Position numbers and translations under genes: made by a program
In this document: positions 46,846-56,006 of the stretch, in pieces
Layout of the letters: each line of letters begins with the position of its first letter
How positions within the stretch are numbered: the stretch's first letter is position 1
DNA from: Arthrobacter_M sp030063245
GTDB taxonomy: Bacteria; Actinomycetota; Actinomycetes; Actinomycetales; Micrococcaceae
Direction: 5' to 3'
NCBI RefSeq assembly: GCF_051131705.1
Contig: NZ_CP180316.1
Coordinates: 3,410,001-3,474,000 of the forward strand
Length of the DNA: 64,000 nt
Notes under the pieces: generated by a model
Databases searched by the model: none
What the model saw: the letters and a program-made list of their open reading frames with translations, nothing else
What the model was told of the DNA's origin: nothing

Positions 46846-47388
46846 TCAATCCTGGGCGAGGATTGAATACAGCCGACGACGTGCCTCGTCGAGTACCGTC
46901 ACGGCTTCCTTCACCTGCTTCGAAGTACCAGTGCGGCCCACTTGCGCCGCGGCCTGCGCGAGCTCGATGCCAGCCTTGGGCAGCGCCGCGAAGCCGGTGC
47001 CCGATGCTGGACCCGGTGTCTCCCAAGGCGCTGGCGCATCGCCACCGGCTACCTCCTCCCGGCCTGCCTCGGTCAGCGAGTAGATCTTACGGCCGTTGGA
47101 TTCCTCGGCAATGATGAAGCCCTCGTCGGCCAGCAGCTGCAACGTTGGGTACACGGAACCGGCGCTGGGCTTCCAGCTGCCGCCGCTGCGCTCCTCGATT
47201 TCACGGATGATCTGGTAGCCGTGCATCGGCCGCTCCGCGAGCAGGGCCAGCACCGCCGAGCGCACCTCGCCTCGACCTGCACGGGTTCCCGATCGCTTCT
47301 CAAACTTTGATCGCAACTCCTCAACGGCCTGCCACACGCCGTCGATGTTGGGGACGCCAAATCCGCCTGCCTGGTATGAATTATCCAT
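46846..47388 (-). CDS. PadR family regulator
   Basis: A 180-residue regulator with the PadR winged helix VRSAVLALLAERPMHGYQII, SVYPTLQLLADEGFIIAEES and a C-terminal helix region. The ATG at 47388 follows AAGGAG; a longer in-frame start at 47424 lacks one. Cotranscribed with the UbiB gene. Repeats at 47413 may be its own operator. Confidence 0.9.
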   Translation of the reverse strand: MDNSYQAGGFGVPNIDGVWQAVEELRSKFEKRSGTRAGRGEVRSAVLALLAERPMHGYQIIREIEERSGGSWKPSAGSVYPTLQLLADEGFIIAEESNGRKIYSLTEAGREEVAGGDAPAPWETPGPASGTGFAALPKAGIELAQAAAQVGRTGTSKQVKEAVTVLDEARRRLYSILAQD

Positions 47389-47412
47389 TATGCTCTCCTT
47401 GAATGGATCGCG

Positions 47413-47439
47413 AACGATATACAACGATAGTTAACGATA
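47413..47439. promoter_or_regulatory. Three AACGATA repeats at exact 10-bp spacing
   Basis: AACGATA starts at 47413, 47423 and 47433, one helical turn apart, 25-50 bp upstream of padR. Such phasing suggests a multimeric regulator site, probably for PadR itself. Confidence 0.6.
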
Positions 47440-47512
47440 TGCCCCCATATGCACCAAAAACAAGGGTGCCGGGCCGACGCCGCCCCCTCCTCAGCGGTTC
47501 TGGCGGCTGCAG

Positions 47513-47952
47513 TTAATCGAGGCAGAACTCGTTGCCCTCCGGATCGTGCATCGTGATGAAGCCAGACGTCATCGCCGCCTTGTCGGGCTCGACCCGATAG
47601 GCACGAGTCGCACCGAGCGTCTGAAGACGGTTGGCTTCGGTCTCGAGGGCGCTCATTCGTTCGTCGCCCTCAAGGCCGGGCGCCACACGGACGTCGAGGT
47701 GGAGCCGGTTCTTGACGGTCTTGTCCTCGGGCACGCGCTGGAAGAAAACGCGGGGATGCGTTCCGTCGACGGGGAGGATCGCCGGGCGCGAGTTCCACTG
47801 GTCGCGCGGCACACCGAAAGCTTCTAGGGCCGCATCCATGATTCGAATCCGTCGGGCGGCGATTGCACCTGATAGCCAAGCACCTCGGCCCGGAACGCCG
47901 CCAAGGCAGCAGGATCGGCGCAGTCAATCGTGATCTGCACGTCTTTCGTCAT
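47513..47952 (-). pseudogene. VOC (glyoxalase-like) protein with frameshift
   Basis: From ATG at 47952: MTKDVQITIDCADPAALAAF, RAEVLGYQVQSPPDGFESWM, then a one-base loss near 47855, after which EAFGVPRDQWNSRPAILPVD, NRLHLDVRVAPGLEGDERMS and HDPEGNEFCLD continue in the next frame. The full-length alignment fits a VOC family protein of about 145 residues, so it needs only one base restored. Confidence 0.75.
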
Positions 47953-48053
47953 GGGCCCACTCTCGCACGGATACGGCGATACTTTGAAGACCAAAGACGT
48001 TATTGGCCTGTGCGTGCGGGAGCATCACGAGCGGCGAACTGTACAATCGGCGC

Positions 48054-48292
48054 ATGGTGACGATTCGTGAAGAACCGGACTGCGGAAACGCCACGCGGAA
48101 GAAGATTCTGCGGGATTTCGGACGCGGAGCGAGCGTTGACGGTTTCTTCGATGTGGCAGACGGAACGAGATGGGGTTCGGTCATGTCCTGCGCTTTGCCG
48201 GCGCAGCCAAGACCGCGAAGATCGTCGGCGTGAAGAGCCACGTCATCAACGTCACGGATGAGTCAACAGCTGCACTGACGGCACAGCTTTAG
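48054..48292 (+). pseudogene. NTF2-like protein, deleted and frameshifted
   Basis: Starts MVTIREEPDCGNATRKKILR, DFGRGASVDGFFDVADGTRW, then FGHVLRFAGAAKTAKIVGVK, SHVINVTDES in another frame after about 48170. SnoaL/NTF2-like stress proteins have about 50 more residues between these blocks, so the middle is deleted as well. Divergent from the VOC pseudogene; its stop overlaps that of the racemase remnant. Confidence 0.55.
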
Positions 48293-48880
48293 CACCGCGC
48301 TGGCACGCCTTGGGTCCACCGACCCCAGGCCCCTTCGCGTGGTTCAAGCGTTTCCCGAATGAGTTGGCAGGCACTGGGTAAGGGTTCAATAATGGCAGCA
48401 CTACGTTCTTTGGATAGCCGTCGGGCGGTTTCGCTCAGTGGCCCGCCAGCGATAATTACAGCCTGGGCACCGTCTGCAACTGACCGACGTACTGCCGCCT
48501 GCAGCTCCCGGAACCGGGCTTCTGCATTTTGCAGCCAGCGTGAGCGGATCCGACTCCGTCAGTCGCACTCCGCAGAAGTACTCGGTCCGTTGGTGCTCCA
48601 TCACCAGCTCCGTCAAGGACGTCACGAGAAGTGGTGTAGTGGTCGCCATGCCGAAGCGTCTGCCATGCTGGGACGCCGCCAGAATCGCGGCTTCCCCGAT
48701 CCCCACCACGGGGATGGTTAATTCCCGGGGAGAGTTCGGCCCGTCCGGGGTAACCGATGGCGGCAACGATGATTGCTATCACGCGAGACCCGTCGGGACC
48801 GGACAGACCTTCACCACCTTTTGAACGTGGACTCTTGCGGCCGCCACGTTCTCTGGGTTAATCAGCATCCCAGGACCCTG
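48289..48880 (-). pseudogene. Asp/Glu (hydantoin) racemase family, multiply frameshifted
   Basis: Blocks of a racemase-like protein in three frames: VIAIIVAAIGYPGRAEL, then RELTIPVVGIGEAAILAASQ, HGRRFGMATTTPLLVTSLTE, and RWLQNAEARFRELQAAVRRS, DGAQAVIIAGGPLSETARRL, AAIIEPLPSACQLI. These match Asp/Glu/hydantoin racemase family segments in the right order. The N-terminus (above about 48880) is not recognisable. Confidence 0.65.
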
Positions 48881-49215
48881 CAACGCCGTGATGCCCACGA
48901 CCTTCTGGACACAGGCTACCTCTTCACCTTCCACACGTGGTTTGCCAAAGGCTTCCGGCGGACTCAACGACAATGCCGAAGACCAAGAGGGCCCGCCTAG
49001 GTTCGCGGCGGGCCACACTTCCTTAGTGACCCCTGCCAGCCGCCAGGACGCCTGGTGTCCCGCTGCGGATCCATACACTCGTAACGAACCCGTGGAAACC
49101 AAAAGGCCGACTCCGACCTGCCCTGCTCGTGGCTACGGAGCGACCGGTTGACGTCCGGTACCGCAGAGCCTAATTTATCAACATAAGGTTATACAACGAA
49201 AGGCTTATAGAATCA
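48881..49215. other. Gene-free stretch upstream of the ArsR-type operon
   Basis: No protein-like frame found. The last 40 bp are AT-rich and include ATAAG (49183) and CTTAT (49204), a short inverted pair that could be an ArsR-type operator next to the start at 49216. Confidence 0.45.
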
Positions 49216-49569
49216 GTGAGTGATACTCTTAGCTCCGTTTTCGGCGCACTGGCCGACCCAACGCGACGGGCGATTCTGCAGCAACTCATGCTGGGGGACG
49301 CGCCCGTCGCAGAGTTGGCCCGCCCGTTCGACATGAGCCAGCCCGCGATTTCCAATCACCTTCGGGTTCTGGAAAAGGCTGGCCTGATTACCAGAAGGAG
49401 GGTCGCAACCGCGCGGCTAAGCCACTTAGAGGCGAGTCGATTGAAAGAGGCCAATGAATACGTCGAGAGATACCGACGCTTTTGGACAGAGTCGTTCGAT
49501 CGGTTGGACGATGCCCTCCGGACCTTCCAGGGCCCGGACGATGAACCAGGGATCGAACATGACGCCTAA
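49216..49569 (+). CDS. ArsR-type regulator of the SRPBCC operon
   Basis: A 117-residue winged-helix protein, GTG start, SVFGALADPTRRAILQQLML and FDMSQPAISNHLRVLEKAGL, of the ArsR group commonly paired with AHSA1-type SRPBCC genes. No metal-binding cysteines, so it is not a metal sensor. Its stop overlaps the SRPBCC start. Confidence 0.9.
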   Translation: MSDTLSSVFGALADPTRRAILQQLMLGDAPVAELARPFDMSQPAISNHLRVLEKAGLITRRRVATARLSHLEASRLKEANEYVERYRRFWTESFDRLDDALRTFQGPDDEPGIEHDA

Positions 49570-50032
49570 CGACCGGACCGAAGTGACAAACCGGGACGTT
49601 TTCATAACCCGCGCGTTCAACGCCCCGCGGGAACTCGTGTGGCGTTTCTGGACCGAGCCCGCAGCGTTGGCCTCCTGGTTTGGTCCCACCGGGGTTTCCG
49701 TTCCCGTTGACAGCGTCCTGATCGAACTTGTGGAGGGCGGCCGGTGGGAATTAGCCATGCGCAATGACGAGACCGGCGAATTGAATCCCATCCGGGGAAA
49801 GATCGTCTCGTTCAAGCGTCCCGAGCACCTCGAAATAAAGATGGACGCAGACGCGACCGGCGGAGCACTTCACGACATCCTCCTGCGCGTGGAGTTTCAC
49901 GACCATGGCAGCCGCACCCGCGTCACTCTTCACCAGGGACCCTTCACCGCCGATCTTCGCGATCTCACGGCGGAGGGCTGGTACCTTTCATTCCATCAAC
50001 TCGACATCCAGCTGAAGGCCGCAACGAAATGA
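49559..50032 (+). CDS. SRPBCC (AHSA1-like) domain protein
   Basis: A 157-residue START-like protein: ITRAFNAPRELVWRFWTEPA, ASWFGPTGVSVPVDSV and the C-terminal EGWYLSFHQLDIQLK. Binds a hydrophobic ligand in a helix-grip cavity; role unknown. Overlaps both neighbours by 4-11 bases in an operon with the ArsR regulator. Confidence 0.9.
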   Translation: MTPNDRTEVTNRDVFITRAFNAPRELVWRFWTEPAALASWFGPTGVSVPVDSVLIELVEGGRWELAMRNDETGELNPIRGKIVSFKRPEHLEIKMDADATGGALHDILLRVEFHDHGSRTRVTLHQGPFTADLRDLTAEGWYLSFHQLDIQLKAATK

Positions 50033-50862
50033 CCAAGAACACGAACATTGGAACTGTCCTCACCGTCGTTTCGCTCGACGGGACGCGGATTTCTGTCGAA
50101 CGACTTGGCGCCGGGCCGAGCCTGGTTCTCATAGACGGCGCGTTCTGCGGCAGATCGTTTGGCCCCGCGCGGGCCCTCGCTGCGAAACTCGCGGATTCTT
50201 TCACCGTCTACTTCTACGACCGCCGAGGAAGAGGCGACAGCGGTGACACGATGCCCTATGCCGTCGAACGAGAGATCGAGGACCTCTCTGCAGTGCTGCG
50301 GGAGGCTGGCCCCGACTCCTACGTCTACGCGACTTCGTCTGGTTCCGCACTCGCGCTTGAAGCCGCCGCGTCGGGTGTGAAGATCCGGCGCCTGGCTACC
50401 TACGAAGCTCCCTACACGGGCGTAGGCGTCAAAGATGGTGTTCCGGTCGATCACCAGGCACGCCTCGAGGACCTCCTCAGGGCAGGGAAACGGGGCGCCG
50501 CGGTGTCTTACTTTCTCGTGAAGATGATCGGTGTACCGGCGTTTGTCCCCCTCATGCTGCACATCATGCCGGGGGTCTGGAAGAAGCAGACCGCCGCCGC
50601 CAACACCCTTCCCTACGACACTGAAGTGATGAACAATTTTTCCGTCCCGCTGGAGAGATTCCGCCGGATCTCCATTCCGACTCGCATTATGGTCGGGGGG
50701 AAGGCCGGTGCGTCGATGACCGACGCGCAGGCGGCGGTGGCGGCCGCCATTCCAGACAGTGAACATCGGGTCTTGGAAGGGCAAACGCACCAAGTCAGCC
50801 CGACAGTCATCGCCGCGCAACTCAGAGAATTCTTCGCAGACGAATCGGCCCGCCGGCCCTAA
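50029..50862 (+). CDS. Alpha/beta hydrolase
   Basis: A 277-residue alpha/beta hydrolase: LVLIDGAFCG (oxyanion loop), YDRRGRGDSGDT, nucleophile region YVYATSSGSALALEAA (a variant of GxSxG), and a late His in GQTHQVSP. The start overlaps the SRPBCC stop by four bases. Substrate unknown. Confidence 0.88.
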   Translation: MTKNTNIGTVLTVVSLDGTRISVERLGAGPSLVLIDGAFCGRSFGPARALAAKLADSFTVYFYDRRGRGDSGDTMPYAVEREIEDLSAVLREAGPDSYVYATSSGSALALEAAASGVKIRRLATYEAPYTGVGVKDGVPVDHQARLEDLLRAGKRGAAVSYFLVKMIGVPAFVPLMLHIMPGVWKKQTAAANTLPYDTEVMNNFSVPLERFRRISIPTRIMVGGKAGASMTDAQAAVAAAIPDSEHRVLEGQTHQVSPTVIAAQLREFFADESARRP

Positions 50863-50891
50863 CATCGAAATTCCCCGGAAGAGGCATTCCC

Positions 50892-51599
50892 ATGGCCAGA
50901 TCCAGAGTGAGTTCGGCAAACCCATCAACGTCAGATAGCCTCAGCAACTTCGACGCGACAACGCGAAGACTACTCGCCTGCGGGATCGCAGCGGGGCCAC
51001 TGTACCTCGTCGTCGGCTTCGCTCAAGCGTTCACGCGAAAGGGCTTCGATCCCGCGCACAACGACCTCAGCGTCCTCGCCAACGGCGCGCTCGGCTGGAT
51101 CCAGATCGCTAACCTGATCATCACCGGTGTATTGACTCTCCTGTGCGCTGCCGGACTGCGTCGCGTGCTTCGCGGCGGGACGGGCCAGCTCTGGGGGCCG
51201 CTGCTGATCGGACTCTTTGCCCTAGGACTCATTGGGGCTGGGGTATTCGTCGCAGACCCGATGAATGGATTCCCTCTCGGCACTCCAGCGGGCCACCCGA
51301 CCAACCCCACCCTGCACGGGTTCTTGCATTTTGTGACCGGCGGCATCGGATTCAGCGGATTCATCGTCGGTGCTCTCGTTATCTCCCAACGGTTCTTTGC
51401 CGACGGTGAACGCTTCCTCGGCTGGTTCTCTGTCGTCACCGGAGTGCTGTTCTTGTTCGCTTTCGTCGGTATTGCAACAGGTTCTACTCGGGCTCTCATC
51501 GTTCTCGGCTTCACAGCCGCCGTCGTCCTCGCCTGGATCTGGCTCGCTGTGGTTTCGGTGCGATTCCGTAAGCCGGAGCGTGTTTCCCCGGACACCTGA
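50892..51599 (+). CDS. DUF998 family membrane protein
   Basis: A 235-residue membrane protein with about six TM segments, starting after a Ser-rich stretch at ACGIAAGPLYLVVGFAQAFT, with FDPAHNDLSVLANGALGWIQ and ADPMNGFPLGTPAGHPTNPT as recognisable DUF998 elements. Last gene of the ArsR-SRPBCC-hydrolase operon. Confidence 0.8.
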   Translation: MARSRVSSANPSTSDSLSNFDATTRRLLACGIAAGPLYLVVGFAQAFTRKGFDPAHNDLSVLANGALGWIQIANLIITGVLTLLCAAGLRRVLRGGTGQLWGPLLIGLFALGLIGAGVFVADPMNGFPLGTPAGHPTNPTLHGFLHFVTGGIGFSGFIVGALVISQRFFADGERFLGWFSVVTGVLFLFAFVGIATGSTRALIVLGFTAAVVLAWIWLAVVSVRFRKPERVSPDT

Positions 51600-51698
51600 A
51601 TTGTCTGGGCGCGCTGTGGTTTACCGAGGTGGAGGCCAGCGGGTGCGGGAACTAATCACCGGGCGGTTGGACCAGTTCCTGAAGAAGGTGGCCCCTGA

Positions 51699-53021
51699 TC
51701 ACCCGGCAGCAGCCGGACATTCCACAACTTGTCCGGCGGGTGCGTCGCAGCTGCCGGCAGGATCGGCGGAGCAGACGCCGGTTTCGGGCAGCTCCAGATG
51801 CACGGCGTCTGCGGATTCGGCGTCGCCGGCGAGCGCGGCAGCGATGGACCGGACCTGCTCGTAGCCTGTGGCAAGCAAAAAGGTCGGCGCGCGGCCGTAG
51901 GACTTCATCCCGGCAATGTAGAAATCCTTCTCCGGGTGGGCCAGCACCTTCGCACCGTGGGCAGGGACGGTGCCGCAGGAGTGCAACTCGGGGTCAATGA
52001 GTGGTCCAAGCTCCCTTGGTGCCTCCACGGCGGGATCAAGTTCCAAACGAATCTCCCGCAGGATGCCCAGGTCGGGCCGGAATCCGGTGGCCGGGATCAA
52101 CAGATCCACAGCCAACGTCACCGGACCATCCGGCGTCGCGCCGGTAACAGCCAGGCCGTCCCCCACCGCGAAGGAAAGGGTGGTGAAGGAGGTGTGCAGC
52201 TCGATGTAGCCGTCATCAACGAGTCCGCGCAGCCGGGTGCCGAGCCGGCCGCGTGCCGGCAGAGCGTCAAGGTCTCCCCCGCCATACATTCGTGAGGCGT
52301 CAGCGCCTCGGACTGCCCAACTGACCCGTGTACCCGGTTCATTCTTGGCGAGCTGCCCCAGGGAAATCAGGATGTTGGCTGCCGAGTGTCCAGCCCCGAT
52401 GACTAAAACGTGCCGGCCGGCGAAACGGGCACGGTCTGTCCCCGTCACATCGGGCAGTGGCCCGGTAATCACGCCGCGTTCAACGGCCTGGGCCTCGCCA
52501 GGGGCACCCAGACCGGCCTGTCCGAGCGGGTTGGGCTGGGCCCAGGTGCCGGAGGCGTCAATCACGGCGCGCACCTGATGGTCCGTCACGGTTCCGTCAG
52601 CCACCTCAACCCGGACCAGAAAAGGCCTCCCGCCGCGGCCCTGGGATTGGGTCTTGTCCATGCCTACGCGGCTGACAGCAATGACCTTGGCGGATGCGTG
52701 CAAGGCGGACGCGATGGCCGGGATGGCGGCCAAGGGTTTCAAATACCCTTCGACGAGCTCGATCCCGTACGGCAGGGAGCTACGCCGGGGCTCGGCCCAC
52801 CCGGCGGGTTCGAGCAGCCGCCGGGAGGCCGGGTCAATATTGTGCTGCCACGATGAGAACAAGCGAATGTGTCCCCAGTTCAGAATGGCCGCCCCGACGT
52901 CCTCACCCGCTTCGAAAATGATGGGGGTCAGGCCGCGTTCGATCAGGTTTGCTGCCGCGGCCAGGCCCACCGGGCCGGCCCCGATGATGGCAACAGGCAG
53001 GCCATGTGGCTGTGTCGTCAT
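51699..53021 (-). CDS. FAD-dependent monooxygenase-like protein of the ars operon
   Basis: A 440-residue flavoprotein with FAD motif VAIIGAGPVGLAAAANLIER and NADPH-type motif HVLVIGAGHSAANILISLGQ, plus GYE and DASGTW elements, resembling ArsO-type flavin monooxygenases found in ars clusters. Its start overlaps the arsC stop (ATGA). The arsenic role is inferred from context; the C-terminus (ADPAGSCDAPAGQVVECPAA) has two extra cysteines. Confidence 0.8.
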   Translation of the reverse strand: MTTQPHGLPVAIIGAGPVGLAAAANLIERGLTPIIFEAGEDVGAAILNWGHIRLFSSWQHNIDPASRRLLEPAGWAEPRRSSLPYGIELVEGYLKPLAAIPAIASALHASAKVIAVSRVGMDKTQSQGRGGRPFLVRVEVADGTVTDHQVRAVIDASGTWAQPNPLGQAGLGAPGEAQAVERGVITGPLPDVTGTDRARFAGRHVLVIGAGHSAANILISLGQLAKNEPGTRVSWAVRGADASRMYGGGDLDALPARGRLGTRLRGLVDDGYIELHTSFTTLSFAVGDGLAVTGATPDGPVTLAVDLLIPATGFRPDLGILREIRLELDPAVEAPRELGPLIDPELHSCGTVPAHGAKVLAHPEKDFYIAGMKSYGRAPTFLLATGYEQVRSIAAALAGDAESADAVHLELPETGVCSADPAGSCDAPAGQVVECPAAAG

Positions 53022-53467
53022 GGTTTTGGTTTTCCCGTTGGAGATTCAGGAACCGGGAGCAGTTGGCTGATGAGCGCCCGAACACGGGACTTGATGTCGT
53101 CTCGGATGGGGCGGACAGCATCCACGCCGTGCCCAGCGGGGTCTTCCAGTTCCCAGTCCTCGTAGCGTTTGCCGGGAAAGATCGGGCAGGTATCCCCGCA
53201 TCCCATGGTGATGACGACGTCTGACTCCCGGACGGCGTCGGCGCTGAGGACCTTGGGAATCTCGGCCGACATGTCGATGCCGTCCTCCGCCATCGCGGCC
53301 ACGGCGGCAGGGTTGACCGACGCGGCGGGTTCGGAGCCGGCCGAATGAACCTCGATGGCTCCGCCGGAGAGCGCGGCGAGGTAGGCGGCAGCCATTTGTG
53401 AACGTCCGGCGTTGTGCACGCAAACGAACAGGACGGACGGCTTTTTGGTGGTACCGGTGGCACTCAT
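53018..53467 (-). CDS. arsC: Arsenate reductase, LMW-phosphatase type
   Basis: A 149-residue protein with the CX5R loop VLFVCVHNAGRSQMAAAYLA (Cys16), HSAGSEPA and a Cys pair in VITMGCGDTCPIFPGKRYED. Actinobacterial members reduce arsenate using mycothiol or thioredoxin. Between acr3 and the monooxygenase in one operon. Confidence 0.9.
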   Translation of the reverse strand: MSATGTTKKPSVLFVCVHNAGRSQMAAAYLAALSGGAIEVHSAGSEPAASVNPAAVAAMAEDGIDMSAEIPKVLSADAVRESDVVITMGCGDTCPIFPGKRYEDWELEDPAGHGVDAVRPIRDDIKSRVRALISQLLPVPESPTGKPKP

Positions 53468-53479
53468 GACTTCAGGCTC

Positions 53480-54598
53480 CTAACGAAAATCGCGGGACGT
53501 TGGCCAGGCTGACCGTGGCTGGTGGGTAAAGAACCGTGTTCGCGCCCACAGGGCGACGTAGACCAGGGCAATAAGGACCGGCACCTCAATCAGGGGTCCG
53601 ACGACTCCTGCCAGAGCCTGGCCGGAGGTGACACCGAAGGTGCCGATCGCGACGGCGATGGCGAGTTCAAAGTTGTTGCCGGCCGCGGTGAACGCCAGGG
53701 TTGTGGTCTTGGCGTAGCCAAGACCCAGCGCACGGCCGATGCCCATGCCGGCACCAAACACCACCACAAAGTAGACCAGCAGCGGCACGGCGACGCGGAC
53801 GACGTCGAACGGCTGGGACGTGATGGTCTGCCCTTGCAGGGCGAAAAGCAGTGTGATGGTGAACAACAAGCCGAATAGGGCCCACGGTCCCAGCCTTGGC
53901 AGGAACGTCCCCTCATACCAGTCGCGCCCCTTTGCCCTTTCCCCCACAGTGCGCGTCAGGAAACCCGCCAGCAGCGGAAGTCCCAGAAACACCAAAACGG
54001 AGATGGTAATCGACCCGAACGAGAAGTCAGCGCTGGTGACCGGCAGGCCCAGCCAGCCAGGCACGACCTGAAGGTAGAACCAGCCCAAGGCGCCGAAGGC
54101 GAGAACCTGAAAAACGGAATTAATGAAGACCAACACGGCTGCAGCTTCCCGGTCCCCGCACGCCAGATCGTTCCAGATCATCACCATGGCAATGCAACGG
54201 GCCAGGCCCACAATGATCAGCCCGGTCCGGTACTCGGGCAGATCGGGAACGAAGATCCAGGCCAAGGCAAACATGAACGCCGGCGCCAGCAGCCAGTTCA
54301 GCACCAGCGAGGTGATCATGAGCCTGCGGTCCGCCAATACGCGGCCGGTCTCGTTGTAGCGTACCTTCGCCAGCACCGGGTACATCATCACCAGTAGACC
54401 CACAGCGATCGGCAGCGAAACGGAGCCGATCTTCAGCGCGTCCAGCGCGGTGTTCAGGCCAGGAATGAATTTACCCAGCAGCAGCCCGACTGCCATAGCC
54501 GCAATGATCCACACCGGTAGAAACCGATCCACGGTGGAGAGTTTGCCCAAACCGGCGGCCTCTGCGGCTGGTGAAGGGGCGGTGGTCTGAATACTCAC
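53480..54598 (-). CDS. acr3: Arsenite efflux permease ACR3
   Basis: A 372-residue permease with ten TM segments. The conserved Cys is in GLARCIAMVMIWNDLACGDR, and TAAGNNFELAIAVAIGTFGV is the ACR3 signature. The GTG start at 54598 has AGGAG upstream; it is 12 nt above arsC. Exports arsenite. Confidence 0.92.
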   Translation of the reverse strand: MSIQTTAPSPAAEAAGLGKLSTVDRFLPVWIIAAMAVGLLLGKFIPGLNTALDALKIGSVSLPIAVGLLVMMYPVLAKVRYNETGRVLADRRLMITSLVLNWLLAPAFMFALAWIFVPDLPEYRTGLIIVGLARCIAMVMIWNDLACGDREAAAVLVFINSVFQVLAFGALGWFYLQVVPGWLGLPVTSADFSFGSITISVLVFLGLPLLAGFLTRTVGERAKGRDWYEGTFLPRLGPWALFGLLFTITLLFALQGQTITSQPFDVVRVAVPLLVYFVVVFGAGMGIGRALGLGYAKTTTLAFTAAGNNFELAIAVAIGTFGVTSGQALAGVVGPLIEVPVLIALVYVALWARTRFFTHQPRSAWPTSRDFR

Positions 54599-54631
54599 AG
54601 GGCTCCTAGTCAGATCGACGTAAGATTGATG

Positions 54632-54670
54632 GTTGTCGATACAGAAAGTATTGCCCCATATATCGACAAC
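54632..54670. promoter_or_regulatory. ArsR operator: 10-bp arms GTTGTCGATA / TATCGACAAC
   Basis: Perfect 10-bp inverted arms at 54632-54641 and 54661-54670 separated by 19 bp, in the divergent acr3/arsR promoter. Arm spacing suits two dimers or one looped site of the ArsR protein. Confidence 0.75.
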
Positions 54671-54697
54671 TGTCAATATATGGCCCATAATAAAGAT

Positions 54698-55048
54698 ATG
54701 CACACTACAGTAGCGACCGAGACCGGGGATGATCAGCCCTGCTGCGAACCGGGCGGGCTCCCGGTCCTCAATGCCGCCCAAGCGCACGATGCGGCACGGA
54801 TCCTCAAGGCGCTCTCCGACCCGAACAGGTTGCGGCTGCTCTCGATCGTCAAAGCAGGCGACGGCGGCAAAGCCTGCGTGTGCGACCTCACCGAACCCCT
54901 CGATTTGGGCCAACCCACCGTCTCCCATCATCTCAAGATCCTGGTCGACGCCGGATTGTTGGAGCGCGAGAAACGCGGCACGTGGGCGTACTATTCCTTG
55001 GTGCCCGGTGCCCTCGAACGGGCCGCCTCGCTGATCACGCAGCTTTGA
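54698..55048 (+). CDS. arsR: Arsenic-responsive ArsR repressor
   Basis: A 116-residue ArsR protein from the ATG at 54698 (an upstream in-frame ATG at 54626 would run through the operator). Cysteines in QPCCEP and KACVCDLTEP are likely arsenite ligands. HTH LGQPTVSHHLKILVDAGLLE. Represses the divergent acr3-arsC-monooxygenase operon. Confidence 0.92.
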   Translation: MHTTVATETGDDQPCCEPGGLPVLNAAQAHDAARILKALSDPNRLRLLSIVKAGDGGKACVCDLTEPLDLGQPTVSHHLKILVDAGLLEREKRGTWAYYSLVPGALERAASLITQL

Positions 55049-55557
55049 CCATAAATCGTCGCCCCGGCATCCAGGTGCGCCGCATGGCTGATGGCGACTG
55101 GGAAGCAGTCCGGCGCATCTACGGCCAGGGGATCGCCAGCGGCAACGCCACCTTCGAAGCACTCGTGCCGACAAAGTCGGAGTTCCTGTCATCGCGCATA
55201 CCCGAGCTTTGCCTCACTGCAACTGACGGCGGTGCCATCATTGGCTGGGCAGCGGCATCACCAACCTCTGCCCGAGGTGCCTACCGCGGCGTCGTTGAAC
55301 ACTCCATTTACGTTGATCCAGAGCAGGCAGGCCGTGGCATCGGCCGCATTTTGCTCAGCGAACTCATCAACAGTGCCCGTGCGAACGGATACTGGACCAT
55401 CCAATCCGCGATCTTCCCGGAGAACACCGCCAGCCGCGCCCTGCATCGCAAGGCAGGATTCCGTGAAGTCGGCCGACGTGAACGCATCGCCCTGATGGCC
55501 CACGGACCTTGGGCCGGACAATGGCGTGACACCATCCTCTACGAGCTCCGCCTCTAA
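55045..55557 (+). CDS. GNAT acetyltransferase, ArsN/phosphinothricin type
   Basis: About 170 residues; the TTG at 55045 overlaps the arsR stop and gives the first strand IQVRRMADGDWEAVRRIYGQ, which an ATG at 55084 would lose. The acetyl-CoA loop is YVDPEQAGRGIGRILLSELI; the tail HRKAGFREVGRRERIAL is typical of phosphinothricin-type acetyltransferases. ArsN members next to arsR acetylate organic arsenicals such as arsinothricin; that role is inferred here. Confidence 0.85.
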   Translation: MTINRRPGIQVRRMADGDWEAVRRIYGQGIASGNATFEALVPTKSEFLSSRIPELCLTATDGGAIIGWAAASPTSARGAYRGVVEHSIYVDPEQAGRGIGRILLSELINSARANGYWTIQSAIFPENTASRALHRKAGFREVGRRERIALMAHGPWAGQWRDTILYELRL

Positions 55558-55767
55558 CAGCCACGGCTGACCTTCGATCAGTAAGGCTGGCCTCTGACCA
55601 CCAAGCCCGCGACCACGAGCCTCTGACCGCATAACCGAAATCAACTACGAAACTGACTCAATAACTCGACGTGCGCGTGAACAAGCTCGTATCGGGTCGT
55701 CGCATACCGTCCCTTGGCCCTGGTTCCCGGCGCCCAATTACCGATAGCACCCGCGTCCCGTAAGCCG

Positions 55768-55990
55768 ATGCAGCAGCGCCGCGCTAGTCCCCCGGCGGAG
55801 TCTTCAGCGTCCAAGGGTTTTCCCAGGTTCCGGCTTCTCCCCACTTCATGGTTTCCCTTGGGCATCCTTGACCTCGTCGTCGAACCCGGCCGTCATCCTA
55901 CGCGCGTGCCCATGCTCTGGGTACAAACAGGTGGCCGCCGGCCGCAGGCCCCCCTCAAGGAATCCGTTTTGTTCAGGCAACGCAAGTACG
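55768..55990. repeat. Internally deleted copy of the locus at 59061-59621
   Basis: CAGCAGCGCCGCGCTAG here matches the stop-codon end of the gene at 59077 and is followed directly by the sequence that begins that gene (GGCGGAGTCTTCAG onward), so about 350 bp in the middle are deleted. Similarity continues about 200 bp through the start and upstream part (TCGTCGTCGAACCC, GGCCGCCGGCCGCAGGCCCC). There is no functional frame. The region 55558-56006 otherwise holds nothing recognisable. Confidence 0.8.
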
Positions 55991-56006
55991 TCACCGCTGC
56001 CACAAT

